Positions 5,919 through 7,575 of a stretch of DNA of 7,575 bases are shown here, piece by piece (position 1 is the stretch's first letter; each line of letters begins with the position of its first letter). The stretch comes from AC-69 sp036519575 (GTDB lineage Bacteria; Actinomycetota; UBA4738; HRBIN12). The translations under genes were made by a program, and so were the position numbers. The stretch covers positions 1 to 7,575 of the forward strand of contig DATDKZ010000052.1 of the NCBI GenBank assembly GCA_036519575.1, read 5' to 3'. A model generated the notes under the pieces. That model was given only the letters and a program-made list of their open reading frames with translations. It did not search any database and was not told the origin of the DNA.

Positions 5919-5933
5919 GCCGATATGCTCGGC
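5919..5933 (+). promoter_or_regulatory. Small palindrome with embedded -10 element before the amidohydrolase
   Basis: GCCGA (5919-5923) and TCGGC (5929-5933) flank TATGC, a perfect 5-bp inverted repeat 5 bp after the ABC-F stop codon. TATGCT at 5924-5929 fits the -10 pattern TANNNT and would start a transcript near 5936, with a leader of about 27 nt before the GTG at 5963. The element could be the amidohydrolase promoter with an operator-like palindrome or a weak hairpin ending the ABC-F transcript. A short stem and no T-run make the terminator reading the weaker one. Confidence 0.33.
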
Positions 5934-5962
5934 GCCCTTCGATCCCCGATGGGGCGACGCAC

Positions 5963-7575
5963 GTGAGCGAAACGCATCCCGACGGCCCGGCCGACGTGGT
6001 CTTCAGAGGAGGCGCCGTGTACACGGTCGACCCCCCACGCACCTGGGCACAGGCCGTCGCGGTGAAGGGCGGACGCATCGTCTCGGTGGGGACCGACCAG
6101 TCGGTCGCCGACCTCATCGGGCCGAAGACGGAGGTCCACGATTTGCGCGGCAGGATGCTGCTCCCAGGGTTCCAGGACGCCCACGTCCATCCCCCTTCGG
6201 GCGGGCTGGAGATGCTGGAGTGCAATCTGAACGAGGCGTACACACGAGAGGGCTACGAACGGATCGTGGCCGACTACGCGAGCGAGCATCCCGACGTGGA
6301 GTGGATCCGGGGCGGGGGGTGGTCCATGGACTCGTTCCCCGGCGGGACCCCGACCAAAGAAGTCCTCGACCGCATCGTCCCCGACCGGCCGGTGTACCTG
6401 CCGAACCGTGATGGTCACGGGGCCTGGGTGAACTCTCGAGCCCTGGAGCTGGCCGACATCACCCGGGAGACCCCCGATCCTCCCGACGGACGGATCGAAC
6501 GGGATGACGCCGGCGAGCCCTCGGGCACCCTCCACGAGGGGGCCATGGACCTGGTGGACAAGCTCATGCCCCCGGTCACGGAGGCGGAGTGGGAGGAGGG
6601 GCTCCGGGTGGCCCAGCCGTACCTGCACTCACTCGGCATCACCGCGTGGCAGGATGCCATCGTCGGCGGCCCGTACGACACGCTCGGTGCCTACACCACG
6701 ATGGCCGGCCGGGACGCGCTCACGGCCAGGGTCATCGGCTCCCTGTGGTGGGACCGGCACCGTGGCGAGGAGCAGATCGACGAGCTGGTGGCGAAACGAG
6801 CACGCAGCTCGGTGGGCCGGTTCCGGGCCACCACGGTGAAGATCATGCAGGACGGCGTGATCGAGGACTTCACGGCGGGGGTCCTTGAACCGTATCTGGG
6901 CCCCGACGGCACGCCGACCTTCAACCGCGGCATGTCCTTCGTCGACCCCCAACTGCTGAAGGCCTCGGTGACCAGACTGGACGCCCAGGGGTTCCAGGTC
7001 CACATCCACGCGATCGGGGAGCGGGCCGTGCGAGAGGCGTTGGACGCCCTGGAGGCGGCGCGGGCCGCGAACGGGGCGAACGATCATCGCCACCACATCG
7101 CCCACATCCAGGTGGTCCACCCGGACGACATCCCCCGGTTCCACCAGCTCGGGGTGGTGGCGAACGCCCAGCCGCTGTGGGCGACGCTCGAGGGCCAGAT
7201 GGTGAACCTCACGATCCCGTTCCTCGGCCCGGAGCGGAGCGGGTGGCAGTATCCCTTCGCCACCCTGGTCCGGTCGGGTGCCAGGCTCGCCTTCGGGAGC
7301 GATTGGTCCGTGTCGAGCCCCAACCCGATGTGGGAGATGGCCATCGCCGTCCACCGCAAGGAGCCGCGTCGTTACGCGGACATGGTCGGCGAACGAGCGA
7401 CGAACGAAGTCTTCCTCCCGGACGAGCGCATCGACCTGGCCACGGCCATCCGCGCCTTCACCATGGGCTCGGCGTACGTGAACCACCTGGACGAAATGAC
7501 GGGCTCGATCGAGGTGGGCAAAGAAGCGGACCTGGTCGTGGTTGATCGGAACCTGTTCGACCTGTCGCTCGACGA
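5963..7575 (+). CDS. YtcJ-like amidohydrolase (amidohydrolase_3 family), 3' end missing
   Basis: This is a metal-dependent hydrolase of the amidohydrolase superfamily; 537 codons are present and the frame is open at the window end. The N-terminal beta-sandwich strand region (DVVFRGGAVYTVD...AVAVKGGRIVSVG) is followed by the TIM barrel. The metal ligands expected for the YtcJ group are visible: H74 and H76 in LPGFQDAHVHP, K293 in VKIMQDGV (the likely carboxylated lysine), H349 in QVHIHAIGERAV, H381 in IAHIQ, and D447 in AFGSDW. The C-terminal part (MTGSIEVGKEADLVVVDRNLF) is the usual end of the family, so only a short tail is missing. No signal peptide is seen, so it should be cytoplasmic. The GTG at 5963 is chosen because the protein then begins just before the first strand; its ribosome binding site (GGGGCG) is weak. 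YtcJ-type substrates are diverse (amides, formamides, N-acyl compounds) and cannot be assigned here. Confidence 0.93.
   Translation, partial: MSETHPDGPADVVFRGGAVYTVDPPRTWAQAVAVKGGRIVSVGTDQSVADLIGPKTEVHDLRGRMLLPGFQDAHVHPPSGGLEMLECNLNEAYTREGYERIVADYASEHPDVEWIRGGGWSMDSFPGGTPTKEVLDRIVPDRPVYLPNRDGHGAWVNSRALELADITRETPDPPDGRIERDDAGEPSGTLHEGAMDLVDKLMPPVTEAEWEEGLRVAQPYLHSLGITAWQDAIVGGPYDTLGAYTTMAGRDALTARVIGSLWWDRHRGEEQIDELVAKRARSSVGRFRATTVKIMQDGVIEDFTAGVLEPYLGPDGTPTFNRGMSFVDPQLLKASVTRLDAQGFQVHIHAIGERAVREALDALEAARAANGANDHRHHIAHIQVVHPDDIPRFHQLGVVANAQPLWATLEGQMVNLTIPFLGPERSGWQYPFATLVRSGARLAFGSDWSVSSPNPMWEMAIAVHRKEPRRYADMVGERATNEVFLPDERIDLATAIRAFTMGSAYVNHLDEMTGSIEVGKEADLVVVDRNLFDLSLD

Noticed and set aside
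5798..6628. A 276-codon minus-strand frame crossing the ABC-F end and amidohydrolase start
   Set aside because: It is antisense to two genes with intact catalytic motifs, spans their boundary, and shows no domain.
1..7575. A new defence or mobile-element system
   Set aside because: All seven genes fit known chromosomal families. There are no transposase, integrase, nuclease-effector, toxin or repeat-array signatures, and no obvious change in base composition that would mark an island.

Overview
This is a GC-rich chromosomal window, densely packed with genes, from what looks like an actinobacterium (Actinomycetota), probably a less-studied lineage. The evidence is the strong GC bias at third codon positions, GTG starts, promoter-like elements right next to start codons that lack Shine-Dalgarno sequences, and two proteins that resemble mycobacterial families: a LigB-type ATP-dependent DNA ligase and an Rv1473-like ABC-F protein. 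These family matches come from remembered family patterns, not from a search. There is no rRNA, tRNA, CRISPR array, insertion sequence or phage gene in the window.

Layout from left to right: (1) the 3' end of a YihY/BrkB-type membrane protein gene, closed by a strong hairpin that spans its stop codon; (2) a Dps-family ferritin-like protein (+) with a clear ribosome binding site; (3) converging on it from the minus strand, a small protein with one predicted transmembrane helix and one cyclic-nucleotide-binding domain; (4) a complete LigB-type DNA ligase (-); (5) an AlkA-like HhH-GPD DNA glycosylase (+), divergent from the ligase across 74 bp; (6) a two-domain ABC-F ATPase (+); (7) a YtcJ-like metal-dependent amidohydrolase (+), cut by the window end. 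No stretch above 300 bases lacks a gene; the longest gap is 113 bp.

Functionally, the middle of the window is a stress and genome-maintenance neighbourhood. Dps protects DNA from iron-driven oxidation, the glycosylase would excise alkylated bases, and the ligase can seal the nick that ends base-excision repair. The divergent ligase/glycosylase pair is the most suggestive association. The ABC-F protein would act on the ribosome and the amidohydrolase is probably metabolic; neither has an evident link to the repair genes. I did not find a convincing new multi-gene system. The items most worth a second look are the membrane-anchored cyclic-nucleotide receptor without an output domain, the divergent repair pair, the hairpin over the first stop codon, and the apparently leaderless starts.
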